Assembly (NCBI RefSeq): GCF_003056055.1
Contig: NZ_PYFP01000001.1
Location: 1,178,001 to 1,242,000 of the forward strand
Length of the DNA: 64,000 nt
Source of the DNA: Glaciimonas sp. PCH181
GTDB taxonomy: Bacteria; Pseudomonadota; Gammaproteobacteria; Burkholderiales; Burkholderiaceae_D
Reading direction: 5' to 3'
The notes beneath the pieces are model-generated. The model worked only from the letters and a program-made list of their open reading frames with translations. It had not been told where the DNA came from and searched no databases. Each line of letters opens with the position of its first letter. The first letter of the stretch is position 1. Below are positions 1-7,897 of the stretch, one piece after another. Position numbers and translations under genes: made by a program.

Positions 1-146
1 TTACGGGCCGTCCAACTTCTCCAGCCATCCATTAGTACGAGCGAAAGACAAACCAAAATGACAAAAATAACTGCCAATAAAGTAATTGGCAGGCGTTTAA
101 GGGTAAATTTGCCTGAGTGCGTCGGTGTTACAAGAGGACCGGTCAT
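1..146 (-). CDS. Membrane-anchored protein, N-terminal part only (possible diguanylate cyclase/sensor)
   Basis: An open frame on the minus strand starts with ATG at 146 and runs out of the left edge, giving about 48 residues. It shows a short polar N-terminus, then one hydrophobic segment (about residues 19-39, roughly ITLLAVIFVILVCLSLVLM), then a charged, Trp-rich stretch (DGWRSWTAR). This topology, with the DGWRSW..R motif just after the first membrane helix, is typical of periplasmic-sensor diguanylate cyclases of Oxalobacteraceae, but the signalling domain lies outside the window. No strong ribosome-binding site precedes the ATG, so the start is uncertain. The function is inference only; other single-pass sensors would look the same. 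Confidence 0.45.
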   Translation of the reverse strand, partial: MTGPLVTPTHSGKFTLKRLPITLLAVIFVILVCLSLVLMDGWRSWTAR

Positions 147-690
147 AAAGTTTTTGGCATAGTTACACGAGTTTCAACGACGACTGGAAAGGCTAGTAAA
201 AATATTGCCATTTAGCCTCTCACATCGGTAAGAATTAAAAATTGTTATCCTGAAGAAACTATTATTAATCATCGGTCTGTAGAGATCAATGCCAATTTTA
301 TTTTATTATTAATAAGTTATTACGTGAAAAAAATCTGACTCGCCGTGAGTTTGCGCTGTCTATTTGAGCGGTCCCAAACGGTTTTCCGACGATAGGATAT
401 TAGCGGTTTCTTGCTGCACTATCTGCTGTGCCGGTGATGAAAAGACTGCTGCTCATGCTCTCACTAATAATCACTTAATCGGAAACAGACAAATAACATT
501 CCACCGTTGCAGCCAACAGTATCCCGCCAACAGCATTTGCCATCAATGCTTGGATAGAGCGCTAAAATGCCTCATACAGAAAAAGAGAAGCGATCATCGT
601 TATGCGCCGCATTTTGACCCGATCGAAAACAGTATTTGCCGCCCGATTTTTAGTTTTTATCATTTTCAATGGAATACAAAAGGAGCACCC
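147..690. other. Intergenic region upstream of pirin
   Basis: About 540 bases, AT-rich in the first half. The pirin frame stays open upstream as far as 364, but that translation (Cys/His-rich, no family resemblance) looks non-coding. The region must hold the divergent promoters of the leftward membrane protein and of the pirin gene. No convincing operator, repeat or RNA was seen. Confidence 0.4.
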
Positions 691-1569
691 ATGAGCAGTA
701 TCCAACACATTATTCATCCGCAGATACGCGACATTGGCTTCCCCATCCGGCGCTTGTTACCCTCGGCCCAAGTGCGCACAGTTGGACCCTTTGTATTTTT
801 TGATCATATGGGTCCGGTGACTTTTGCTGACGCAGGTACCGCTGGCGATGTCCGACCACATCCCCATATTGGACTGGCAACGGTTACGTATTTATTTTCC
901 GGTGCAATGATGCATCGCGATAGTTTGGGGAGTGTTCAGCGCATCGTCCCCGGCGATATTAACTGGATGACATCAGGACGCGGCATCGTCCATTCAGAAC
1001 GGGTGCCGGAAGATATTCGTCAGCAAGGCGTGACGGTGCAAGGCTTGCAAATGTGGGTGGCGTTACCGAAAAAGGATGAGGAAACCGCACCCGGTTTCTG
1101 GCACACTCCCGCAGCAGATATCCCGGTTGTGCAATTGGAAGGCGTTGAATTACATATTTTGGTCGGACAAGCATTTGGCAAAATATCGCCAGTTAACACA
1201 CATACCGAAACTTTATATGTAGCCGCCCAATTGGCCGCAGGAGCCCAGCTTCAAGTGCCGTCAGACACGATAGAACGTGCCGTGTATGTTATCAGCGGTG
1301 CACTTTCGGTAGATGGCGAAGCGATTCAGCAAGGTACGCTGGTGGTCCTTGCGCCAGGAACCGAGGTCACGCTGATCGCAGAAAGCGTCACCTCTCTGAT
1401 GCTATTAGGTGGCGAGCCGCTCGATGGCCCACGGTTCCTTTGGTGGAACTTCGTGGCCAGTACCAAAGAGCGAATTGAAGCTGCAAAAATAGCATGGACC
1501 AATCAGCAGCAAGATGTCTTTCCCAACGTTCCCGGTGAGACCGAATTCATTCCATTGCCGGAGCGGTAA
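691..1569 (+). CDS. Pirin family protein
   Basis: A 292-residue cupin-fold protein of the pirin family. The ATG at 691 follows AGGAG by five bases and gives the normal family N-terminus; the open frame upstream is not believed coding. All four pirin metal ligands fall at canonical positions: His57 and His59 in RPHPHIGLATVTYL, and His101 and Glu103 in GRGIVHSER. Pirins bind a single iron and include quercetin dioxygenases and redox-sensing co-regulators; the substrate here cannot be told. The C-terminal pirin domain (about 175-275) with GGEPLDGPRFLWWNFV is present. The gene converges on the PepSY gene and overlaps its 3' end by 23 bases. It is monocistronic. Confidence 0.9.
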   Translation: MSSIQHIIHPQIRDIGFPIRRLLPSAQVRTVGPFVFFDHMGPVTFADAGTAGDVRPHPHIGLATVTYLFSGAMMHRDSLGSVQRIVPGDINWMTSGRGIVHSERVPEDIRQQGVTVQGLQMWVALPKKDEETAPGFWHTPAADIPVVQLEGVELHILVGQAFGKISPVNTHTETLYVAAQLAAGAQLQVPSDTIERAVYVISGALSVDGEAIQQGTLVVLAPGTEVTLIAESVTSLMLLGGEPLDGPRFLWWNFVASTKERIEAAKIAWTNQQQDVFPNVPGETEFIPLPER

Positions 1570-2836
1570 ATTCACCACGCGCAGATGTTGCTTTGCCAAG
1601 GGGCGCAAATGCAGGGGCAGCGCTAGCCAGTTTTTGCAATCTGGCTTGTTGCTGCACCCGCGAACGCCGCTTACGCAACCAAATCAGGAAGCCGGTAGCG
1701 CTTAACAATGCCACGATAGCCCCCATTATTGAAATCAAAATACGTCCGGTTAAACCAAGGATGCGTCCTGAATGCAATGGGAATTGCGCTTGAATAAAGA
1801 TGTCGCCAGCACTGCCAGTACCAGGGAACTTGCCGCCTGCCGGGCTGCCATCCTTGCCATCAAAGTAGAGCCATGAATTACCCAAGCCGCCATCGCCATG
1901 ATCGTTACCGGGCCTAAAAAATCCCACGCCGTAAAGTCCGTAAGCGGGCGCATAAAAGATGCCGCCTGCGGGCAAAGTCCAGCCGCGTTTGGCCGCATCA
2001 AGTTTAGCGATGTCGACTATCCGTTCACGACTTAGCAAGGGCTCAATCGGCTTATTCTCGGGCTGCGGCGTAATGGCAGCAAAAGCATCTGGGCTCAGCG
2101 TTGAAAATATCGACACCACCGGACGCATTATTTGATTTCCCAGATTCATTGATACCGAAGTCACGGCCAGTATCAGCAACAAAGCCCATAACCAGACGCC
2201 GCCGGATCGATGTAAATCGAAATTCAATTTATGGCCCCCTTGCTTCCAGCGAAACGCAAACGACTTGCGCCAACTGCGCCAATTTGGAAATGACAGCCAC
2301 AGGGCGATAAAACAATCGAAGGCCCATACGACCCCGATCAACCCCATAAACCACATGCCAAACTCAATTCCCCAGCCCGATGGAATGTGCATGGTGTAGT
2401 GGAGTTTGTACAAAAACGGCAGCAAATTTTCCCGCGCAAGCGAGACTTCTCCCCACATCCGTGTGCCTTGCACCTCAGCAGTGACCGGATCGACCGCCAT
2501 CTGATTGAAGCCAATCTCAAACGGCTTCCCGGTCGCCGGATTGATGCGTCCCTCAACCGACATTTGCGAGGCGTGACCTGGCTCTTCTTGTGTCAATACA
2601 TATTTGACGCGCACCCGTGGATCAGCGGCTTCGACGCGATTTGCCAGCTCCAGGCCCGACAACGTAGGTTTACCAGCCATCTGTTCGCCGCTACGCGCTT
2701 CAAACAATGTCGGATTCAGCCATGCATCAATCTCATGATCCCATGAGATTAACGCGCCTGTCGCGCCGGAAATGAACAAAAAAATCGCAACAGCGAGACC
2801 AAACCAACGATGTAATAAAACAAATACCGGACGCAT
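1547..2836 (-). CDS. PepSY-associated membrane protein (PiuB-like)
   Basis: A 429-residue inner-membrane protein of the PepSY_TM (PiuB/iron-uptake factor) type. It has an N-terminal helix (LLHRWFGLAVAIFLFISGATGAL), a periplasmic PepSY-like domain, helices near residues 155-180 and 210-235, and a last helix near 365-390 followed by a basic tail (WLRKRRSR). Family members are linked to iron-siderophore uptake or ferric reduction at the inner membrane. The ATG at 2836 overlaps the stop of an upstream 55-codon gene as TGATG, so translation is probably coupled; an in-frame GTG lies one codon earlier. A Fur box lies about 160 bases before that small gene, supporting iron regulation. The 3' end overlaps pirin. 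Confidence 0.85.
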   Translation of the reverse strand: MRPVFVLLHRWFGLAVAIFLFISGATGALISWDHEIDAWLNPTLFEARSGEQMAGKPTLSGLELANRVEAADPRVRVKYVLTQEEPGHASQMSVEGRINPATGKPFEIGFNQMAVDPVTAEVQGTRMWGEVSLARENLLPFLYKLHYTMHIPSGWGIEFGMWFMGLIGVVWAFDCFIALWLSFPNWRSWRKSFAFRWKQGGHKLNFDLHRSGGVWLWALLLILAVTSVSMNLGNQIMRPVVSIFSTLSPDAFAAITPQPENKPIEPLLSRERIVDIAKLDAAKRGWTLPAGGIFYAPAYGLYGVGFFRPGNDHGDGGLGNSWLYFDGKDGSPAGGKFPGTGSAGDIFIQAQFPLHSGRILGLTGRILISIMGAIVALLSATGFLIWLRKRRSRVQQQARLQKLASAAPAFAPLGKATSARGEFTAPAME

Positions 2837-3003
2837 CACGCGATCTCCATACTTTTAATGATAAATGCGTTATCCGTTGCGGCACCGGCCGCCGATGCCA
2901 TAGGTGCGCTACCCAAGACAAATGTTTGAGCAAGCGCCATCGGATGAAAACGCAAATTTGTAAGATGAAGAAAATAGGGAGATAACGAGGTGTAGCCGGA
3001 CAT
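2836..3003 (-). CDS. Small iron-regulated ORF (55 aa), hypothetical
   Basis: A 55-codon frame starting at ATG 3003, preceded by AGGAG at normal spacing. Its TGA stop overlaps the ATG of the PepSY gene (TGATG). The product has a polar N-terminus and an Ala/Ser-rich middle (ALAQTFVLGSAPMASAAGAA). It is not obviously membranous and is not a family I recognise. The good ribosome-binding site, the stop-start overlap and the Fur box upstream are the evidence that it is translated. It may be a real small protein or a leader whose translation delivers ribosomes to the PepSY start. Confidence 0.55.
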   Translation of the reverse strand: MSGYTSLSPYFLHLTNLRFHPMALAQTFVLGSAPMASAAGAATDNAFIIKSMEIA

Positions 3004-3159
3004 GCGGGTAGAACTCCTAAAAAATAATGGGCGTCCATCGTCGGTGATTCTTCACGACAGGAATGCTTTGTTCCAGCTCATCAATGTCTTTTAGTCCTTA
3101 ATAGCGTTAAATTAACGCTGCTTAGGGAAGACTTTTTATTCTACAAATAATAATGAAAA

Positions 3160-3174
3160 TGAGAATGATTCGCA
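3160..3174 (-). promoter_or_regulatory. Predicted Fur box
   Basis: TGAGAATGATTCGCA matches the 7-1-7 Fur consensus TGATAAT-N-ATTATCA at 11 of 14 fixed positions. It is flanked on the left by further NATAAT-like hexamers (AATAAT, GAAAAT, GAGAAT), as in overlapping Fur sites. It lies upstream of the minus-strand small ORF/PepSY operon and is consistent with iron repression. Confidence 0.7.
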
Positions 3175-3304
3175 ATTATATTTTACATATCCTCAGGAGT
3201 TTTACTTTATATTTGGCAATTAATAATATTTAGCAGCACTTATCATCAAGAAAGCTTTCGAGCAGTGCATAACGCGACTGACTTAAAGCAACGTTAATCG
3301 CGGG

Positions 3305-4561
3305 TTAATGTGGGGTGATGACCGGCATATGCCGCAGCGTCAGGCGCCAGAATAACAAGGCAAGAAAACTCACCGTCGCCCCCAACAAACAAACTCCACT
3401 CCAACCAAACCGGGCATACGCCATGGTCGAAGCAATCGCGCCTATTCCACTTCCCACCGAGTAAAACAGCATGTAACACCCTACCAAACGACTGTGGGAT
3501 TCAACCTGCGTGCTAAAAATCATGCTCTGATTGGTCACATGCACGGCTTGCCCGCCAAGATCCAGCATGAGAATACCAATCACCAGAAACCATAACGAAT
3601 TGGTCCCAAACCAGAGCGCTAGCCACGAAGCCAGCAACAGCAACAAAGCCCAGCGACTAGTCCACTGCCCTCTTCCGCGATCAGCCCAATGACCCGCCCG
3701 TGAAGCGGCCAGTGCCCCGGCAGTACCGACCAGTCCGAACGCACCGATCTGGGTATGCGAGAAATAATAGGGTGCAGCGCTCAACGGCAATACAAGCGCA
3801 CTCCAAAACACACTGAACGCGGCAAACATCAGTAAAGCGATCACGCCCCGAATTTGCAGCACGCGCTCGTTGCGCAGCAACGTATACATCGAAAAGATCA
3901 ATTCCCCATAGTGCAGTCGCTGTGATGGCAGCATCTGTTTAGGCAGCACGCGACACAGCACCACAGCAAGGCCCAGCATCACCATCGCCGAGAAGAAATA
4001 CACTGTGCGCCATCCGCTCAGATCGGCAATCAAGCCAGCCGCTACCCTCGCCAACAGCAGTCCAATAACAACTCCGCCTTGGGCCGCACCGACCACCCTG
4101 CCGCGTTGATCGGGCGCGGCCATCGTCGCGGCATAGGCAATTAGACCTTGCGTCATTGCAGTGCCAAGCAAACCGACCGCCAGCATGTATACCAACAAAG
4201 TTGTTGATGAAGTCGCCATCCCGACGCCGACAAGCGCCACCATCAGGGCCACTAACTGCGCCAACATTAATCGCCGCCGATCGAGGATGTCGCCCAACGG
4301 CACCAATAGCATCAGCGCCAGCGCGCAACCAATTTGGGTAGCCGCTATTACTCCTCCCACCGCAGCATGGCTAATAGCGAAGTCTGCTGATAGTGCATCC
4401 AATAAAGGCTGCGCGTAATAGACGTTGGCAACGCTCATTCCGCTTGCACAAGCAAACAATACGACTAGCGAACGCGGCATTGCGGGGCGCATTACGTTCA
4501 TTGCGTTGTCTGATAGATGCCCTGAAGTAGCGCTGACTCCGCTGCGGGTCTGACTATTCAT
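3305..4561 (-). CDS. MFS transporter
   Basis: A 418-residue major facilitator with about 12 hydrophobic segments. The motif-A-like loop PLGDILDRRRLM lies between helices 2 and 3, and the N-terminal signature ANVYYAQPLLD is common in a subfamily of proteobacterial MFS exporters. The start is fixed by AAAGGAC seven bases before the ATG. It is divergent from an HxlR-family regulator 105 bases away. This is the usual arrangement in which the regulator represses or activates the efflux pump in response to a toxic small molecule. The exported substrate is not evident. Confidence 0.85.
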   Translation of the reverse strand: MNSQTRSGVSATSGHLSDNAMNVMRPAMPRSLVVLFACASGMSVANVYYAQPLLDALSADFAISHAAVGGVIAATQIGCALALMLLVPLGDILDRRRLMLAQLVALMVALVGVGMATSSTTLLVYMLAVGLLGTAMTQGLIAYAATMAAPDQRGRVVGAAQGGVVIGLLLARVAAGLIADLSGWRTVYFFSAMVMLGLAVVLCRVLPKQMLPSQRLHYGELIFSMYTLLRNERVLQIRGVIALLMFAAFSVFWSALVLPLSAAPYYFSHTQIGAFGLVGTAGALAASRAGHWADRGRGQWTSRWALLLLLASWLALWFGTNSLWFLVIGILMLDLGGQAVHVTNQSMIFSTQVESHSRLVGCYMLFYSVGSGIGAIASTMAYARFGWSGVCLLGATVSFLALLFWRLTLRHMPVITPH

Positions 4562-4591
4562 GATTGTCCTTTTGCAAACTGGTTGTTATTT

Positions 4592-4623
4592 AAAACTGGT
4601 TGAAGTGTAAGCAAATCAGTTTT
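4592..4623. promoter_or_regulatory. Inverted repeat, candidate HxlR operator
   Basis: AAAACTGGTT (4592-4601) faces CAAATCAGTTTT (4612-4623) as an imperfect inverted repeat in the short divergent region between the MFS and HxlR genes. A further half-site copy AAACTGGTTG lies at 4576-4585. HxlR dimers bind such AT-rich inverted repeats, so the site probably controls both genes. Confidence 0.45.
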
Positions 4624-4666
4624 AAAATGCAACCGATATGATGGCTAACGTGGCCCTCAACACAAA

Positions 4667-5125
4667 ATGCAAAAAGAGATGGCCAAACGAAAAAGCATGC
4701 AGGACGACCCATGCCCGGTCGGACGATCACTAGATATCGTTGGGGACAGATGGTCGCTTCTGATCGTGCGCGATGCGTTTGATGGCACGCGTCGCTTCAG
4801 CGATTTTCAGCGTAGCCTCGGCGTAGCGCGCAACATTCTGGCTGATCGCCTGCGCAACTTGGTAGAAGAAGACATCCTGACGATTCAACCCGCATCAGAT
4901 GGCACCTCGTATCACGAGTACGTTCTAACGACTAAGGGTGATCGTTTGTTTCCGGTGGTCGTGGCACTCAGGCAATGGGGGGAACATTATTTGTTCCGGC
5001 AAGATGAATTACACTCGCAGTTGCTGGATAAAGCGACGGGGAAGAACGTCGGCCAGATGGCCTTGAGAGACGCGAATGGAGAAGTATTGAATGCAGATCA
5101 GACAATAGTGAAGAAAATTCGCTAA
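4667..5125 (+). CDS. HxlR family winged-helix transcriptional regulator
   Basis: A 152-residue HxlR/MarR-like regulator. The family hallmark CPVGRSLDIVGDRWSLLIVRD starts near residue 16, followed by the winged helix (RFSDFQRSLGVARNILADRL). The Cys near the N-terminus is a frequent redox or aldehyde sensor in HxlR proteins. The start is ATG 4667; a second in-frame ATG at 4679 is possible, as neither has a clear Shine-Dalgarno. It is divergent from an MFS transporter, its likely target. A shared terminator separates it from the alcohol dehydrogenase. Confidence 0.9.
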   Translation: MQKEMAKRKSMQDDPCPVGRSLDIVGDRWSLLIVRDAFDGTRRFSDFQRSLGVARNILADRLRNLVEEDILTIQPASDGTSYHEYVLTTKGDRLFPVVVALRQWGEHYLFRQDELHSQLLDKATGKNVGQMALRDANGEVLNADQTIVKKIR

Positions 5126-5150
5126 CTATCATTACTAGCCGCCATCAGGC

Positions 5151-5191
5151 AAAAAATAGCCATCTCCGCAAAAACCGAGATGGCCATTTTT
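5151..5191. terminator. Bidirectional intrinsic terminator
   Basis: AAAAATAGCCATCTC and GAGATGGCCATTTTT form a stem around a short loop, with A-runs on one side and T-runs on the other. It can stop both the HxlR transcript and the oppositely oriented alcohol dehydrogenase transcript. Confidence 0.8.
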
Positions 5192-5235
5192 CACTACGAT
5201 AGGTTGGCTAAACTGCCAACTACCATAAAACTGCA

Positions 5236-6303
5236 TCAGGCAGCGATCTGTTCTTTCGCCAGCGATGCCATATCAATCACAAAGCGATATTTAACATCGC
5301 TCTTCAGCATTCTTTCATAAGCCTGATTGATATCCTGAATAGAGATCAATTCAATATCTGAAGTGATGCCGTGCTCAGCACAGAAATCCAGCATTTCTTG
5401 CGTTTCCTTGATACCACCGATGAGCGATCCAGCCAGCGTACGTCGCTTCATGATCAAGCCAAATACATTCGGTGACGGATGCGATTCAGCCGGTGCGCCT
5501 ACCAATGTCATCGTGCCATCGCGCTTTAACAAATTCAGGAAATTATCCAGATTATGCGGAGCGGCGACGGTGTTAAGGATGAAGTCAAACGTATTTGCAT
5601 GCGCCGCCATTTGGTCTGCATCCTTTGAAATCACTACTTCATCGGCCCCCAAACGCAATGCATCTTCTTTCTTGTTTGGCGAAGTGGTGAACAAGACCAC
5701 ATGCGCGCCCATCGCGTGCGCAATTTTTACGCCCATATGACCAAGACCGCCTAGTCCAACGATACCGACTTTGTGGCCTTTGCCAACTTTCCAGTGACGC
5801 AAAGGAGAGTAAGTAGTAATCCCGGCGCAGAGTAATGGTGCAGCAGCGGCGGGATCAAGTTTATCGGAGATATGCAAGACAAATTTCTCGCTGACAACGA
5901 TGTTATTGGCATAGCCGCCAAAAGTAACGCCGCCGCTTTGCTTGTCTTCACCGTTATAGGTGCCGACAAAGCCTGTTTCACAATATTGTTCCAAACCATC
6001 GGCACAGCTTGGACAGCTCTGACAGGAGTCCACCATACAGCCGACACCAGCCATCTGACCAACTTTAAAGTTCTTTACATGTTCGCCAACTTTGACCACC
6101 CGACCGACAATTTCATGGCCTGGTATGGCAGGGTAGACGGTGTTATGCCATTCGTTGCGTACGGTATGCAAGTCTGAATGGCACACGCCGCAATACAAAA
6201 TCTCGATCTGTACATCGTGTGGTCCGGGTTCGCGACGTTCAAAAGCGAATGGCGCCAACGGGGCTTGCGCAGTCTGCGCGGCATATCCAACGGCTTTAAG
6301 CAT
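5236..6303 (-). CDS. Zinc-dependent NAD(P) alcohol dehydrogenase (YahK/cinnamyl-ADH type)
   Basis: A 355-residue medium-chain dehydrogenase that reduces aldehydes or oxidises primary alcohols. The catalytic zinc ligands Cys41 (YCGVCHSD), His63 and Glu64 (PGHEIVG) are present. So are the four structural-zinc cysteines 94, 97, 100 and 108 (CQSCPSCADGLEQYC), and a Rossmann GLGGLGHMG near 178. The start at 6303 has AAAGGA upstream and gives the family N-terminus MLKAVGYA; an open extension of 30 codons upstream is judged untranslated. It is monocistronic. NADP-preferring YahK/AdhA enzymes are the closest remembered relatives. The physiological substrate is unknown. Confidence 0.9.
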   Translation of the reverse strand: MLKAVGYAAQTAQAPLAPFAFERREPGPHDVQIEILYCGVCHSDLHTVRNEWHNTVYPAIPGHEIVGRVVKVGEHVKNFKVGQMAGVGCMVDSCQSCPSCADGLEQYCETGFVGTYNGEDKQSGGVTFGGYANNIVVSEKFVLHISDKLDPAAAAPLLCAGITTYSPLRHWKVGKGHKVGIVGLGGLGHMGVKIAHAMGAHVVLFTTSPNKKEDALRLGADEVVISKDADQMAAHANTFDFILNTVAAPHNLDNFLNLLKRDGTMTLVGAPAESHPSPNVFGLIMKRRTLAGSLIGGIKETQEMLDFCAEHGITSDIELISIQDINQAYERMLKSDVKYRFVIDMASLAKEQIAA

Positions 6304-6600
6304 TTTGAATTCCTTTGTAAAATGAAACGGCGAGAACCGGGCCGCGTAAGCCAACAATGGTAACGCTATCGGGAAATAATTTCTTGCGAGCATGCATTTA
6401 GGCGCATCCTGTTAGGCGGCATGCCGCCATTGACGTTAAGAAAGCTGGCGAAATGGTGCAAAGATTCTCTCGTTAAGCGACCTTCAACGCACTCCGTCAA
6501 CAATAAATGCCAAACAAAGTCTTACATCGCAATTTATAGTGGATAATTCGCCCCCAGCCAACAAGACCACCCTGGCCCCCTATTACTGTCGGAGAATTAC

Positions 6601-6972
6601 GTGATTATCGAAGCACAACTTCCTGCCATAACGGCACTACTCAAAAAAGCAGCAAACGCAAGTGACAGCGTTGCTTTTAATGCTTTGTATGCGTTGTTTC
6701 CAAAAAACACACCTGCTCAAAAAGTCCATGCAACGCTAGAAGCGGCATGTATCTCCCTTGCAGATTTCGATCTGGCGATCTATTCAGTTGTCATGGTTAA
6801 AAAAGATACCGGCTTGCCGGGCGATGGTTTCTTTGCGACCTACAAGGCAATACACGAAGCTGAGTACACGACGATTGCCGGTGATACTGCGCTGATCGCT
6901 TTAACATTAGCGCAAAAGCAGTTGATGGTAAATGCAGAAAAAACCAGAGTTTACGCTCACGCTAAGGCTTAA
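6601..6972 (+). CDS. Hypothetical protein (123 aa)
   Basis: A GTG-started frame with GGAG six bases upstream, ending shortly before a strong terminator. The product is Ala-rich and mostly helical, without signal peptide or clear membrane segment. It has two halves of similar character around a central VMVKKDTGLPGDGFF loop. I do not recognise the family. The ribosome-binding site, the terminator and a codon bias like its neighbours support it as a real gene. It sits alone between two leftward genes. Confidence 0.65.
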   Translation: MIIEAQLPAITALLKKAANASDSVAFNALYALFPKNTPAQKVHATLEAACISLADFDLAIYSVVMVKKDTGLPGDGFFATYKAIHEAEYTTIAGDTALIALTLAQKQLMVNAEKTRVYAHAKA

Positions 6973-7046
6973 ATGTCTGACATGCTGGCGATTGAAAAAA
7001 TCCGCACAGCGATAAAACGCTTGAACTCCCCCTTAAAGGGATGATG

Positions 7047-7083
7047 AAAAAGCCGTACTCTCACAAGAGGTACGGCTTTTATT
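7047..7083 (+). terminator. Intrinsic terminator
   Basis: AAAAGCCGTAC pairs with GTACGGCTTTT around a loop whose own CTCT/AGAG can also pair, followed by TATT. It is placed 75 bases after the hypothetical gene. The A-rich left side may also let it serve the leftward YoaK gene. Confidence 0.8.
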
Positions 7084-7091
7084 ATGTTGGG

Positions 7092-7859
7092 TTAACTTAT
7101 CTTCCGCATGATGTTGGCGAATATTTTCCGTACATCATCTGCAATCGGCACAACCGCTAAAAACATCAGAGTTGCTGCTAGCGGTGCAGTTGAAATAAAA
7201 CCAATATTCTTAAATCCCAATGCGCCCACCAAACCGCCGCTAAAGAACAGAAAAACCAATGTCCCCAACAAGCGCAATTTATCCAGATCAGCATGGACGG
7301 TGTATTTGGGATCGTGTCTGGTACTGTTCCAATACACCAGCTTTCCCAGTTCTATCCCGATATCGGTGACCATTCCCGTCATGTGCGTGGTACGAATCTC
7401 GGCCTGGGAGATTTTGGTAATGATGGCGTTTTGCAATCCCATAATGAAACACAGCAGCAATACCGTGACGGGCACAAATAGCCATTTGTGATTTTCCAGA
7501 TTGCCACCTAGTAAGCCGAATAATAATAACAATACTGCCTCTAGCATCAACGGTATCGCGTACTCCCCCTGCAGGCTCCGCTTCCGCCCCCAGTTAACAC
7601 ATATCGCACAGCAAGCAGCACCGAGGGTGAAAAATATAAGTGACGCCAGGCCAGCCAACAATAATCCGATTGCGCCCAGCGCCAGGTTATCCCCCATTGA
7701 AGAAATAATCCCCGTCATATGCGACGTATATTGCCCCACTGCCAGAAAACCCCCGGCATTAATCGCTCCCGCAATAAAAGTCAGGAAGCATGCCAGATGA
7801 CGATTGGCCCTCTGACTACGCTCTCTTCCCGTCAATTGCCGCAGATACGGAATCGGCAT
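7092..7859 (-). CDS. YoaK family (DUF1275) membrane protein
   Basis: A 255-residue polytopic protein with about six hydrophobic segments. The DUF1275 hallmarks are present: AGAINAGGFLAVGQYTSHMTG near residues 31-51 and GLQNAIITKIS followed by RTTHMTGMVTDIG near 140-168. Members of this family are predicted small-molecule transporters of unknown substrate. It lies just downstream of a MATE exporter on the same strand, 38 bases from its stop, so the two may be co-transcribed. Confidence 0.85.
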   Translation of the reverse strand: MPIPYLRQLTGRERSQRANRHLACFLTFIAGAINAGGFLAVGQYTSHMTGIISSMGDNLALGAIGLLLAGLASLIFFTLGAACCAICVNWGRKRSLQGEYAIPLMLEAVLLLLFGLLGGNLENHKWLFVPVTVLLLCFIMGLQNAIITKISQAEIRTTHMTGMVTDIGIELGKLVYWNSTRHDPKYTVHADLDKLRLLGTLVFLFFSGGLVGALGFKNIGFISTAPLAATLMFLAVVPIADDVRKIFANIMRKIS

Positions 7860-7897
7860 TTATACTCCATTTATTGATCACTACTTACCGGTGCCTG

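Noticed and set aside
364..690. In-frame N-terminal extension of the pirin gene
   Set aside because: The translation has no pirin character, and the ATG at 691 has a strong Shine-Dalgarno and puts the metal ligands at canonical residue numbers.
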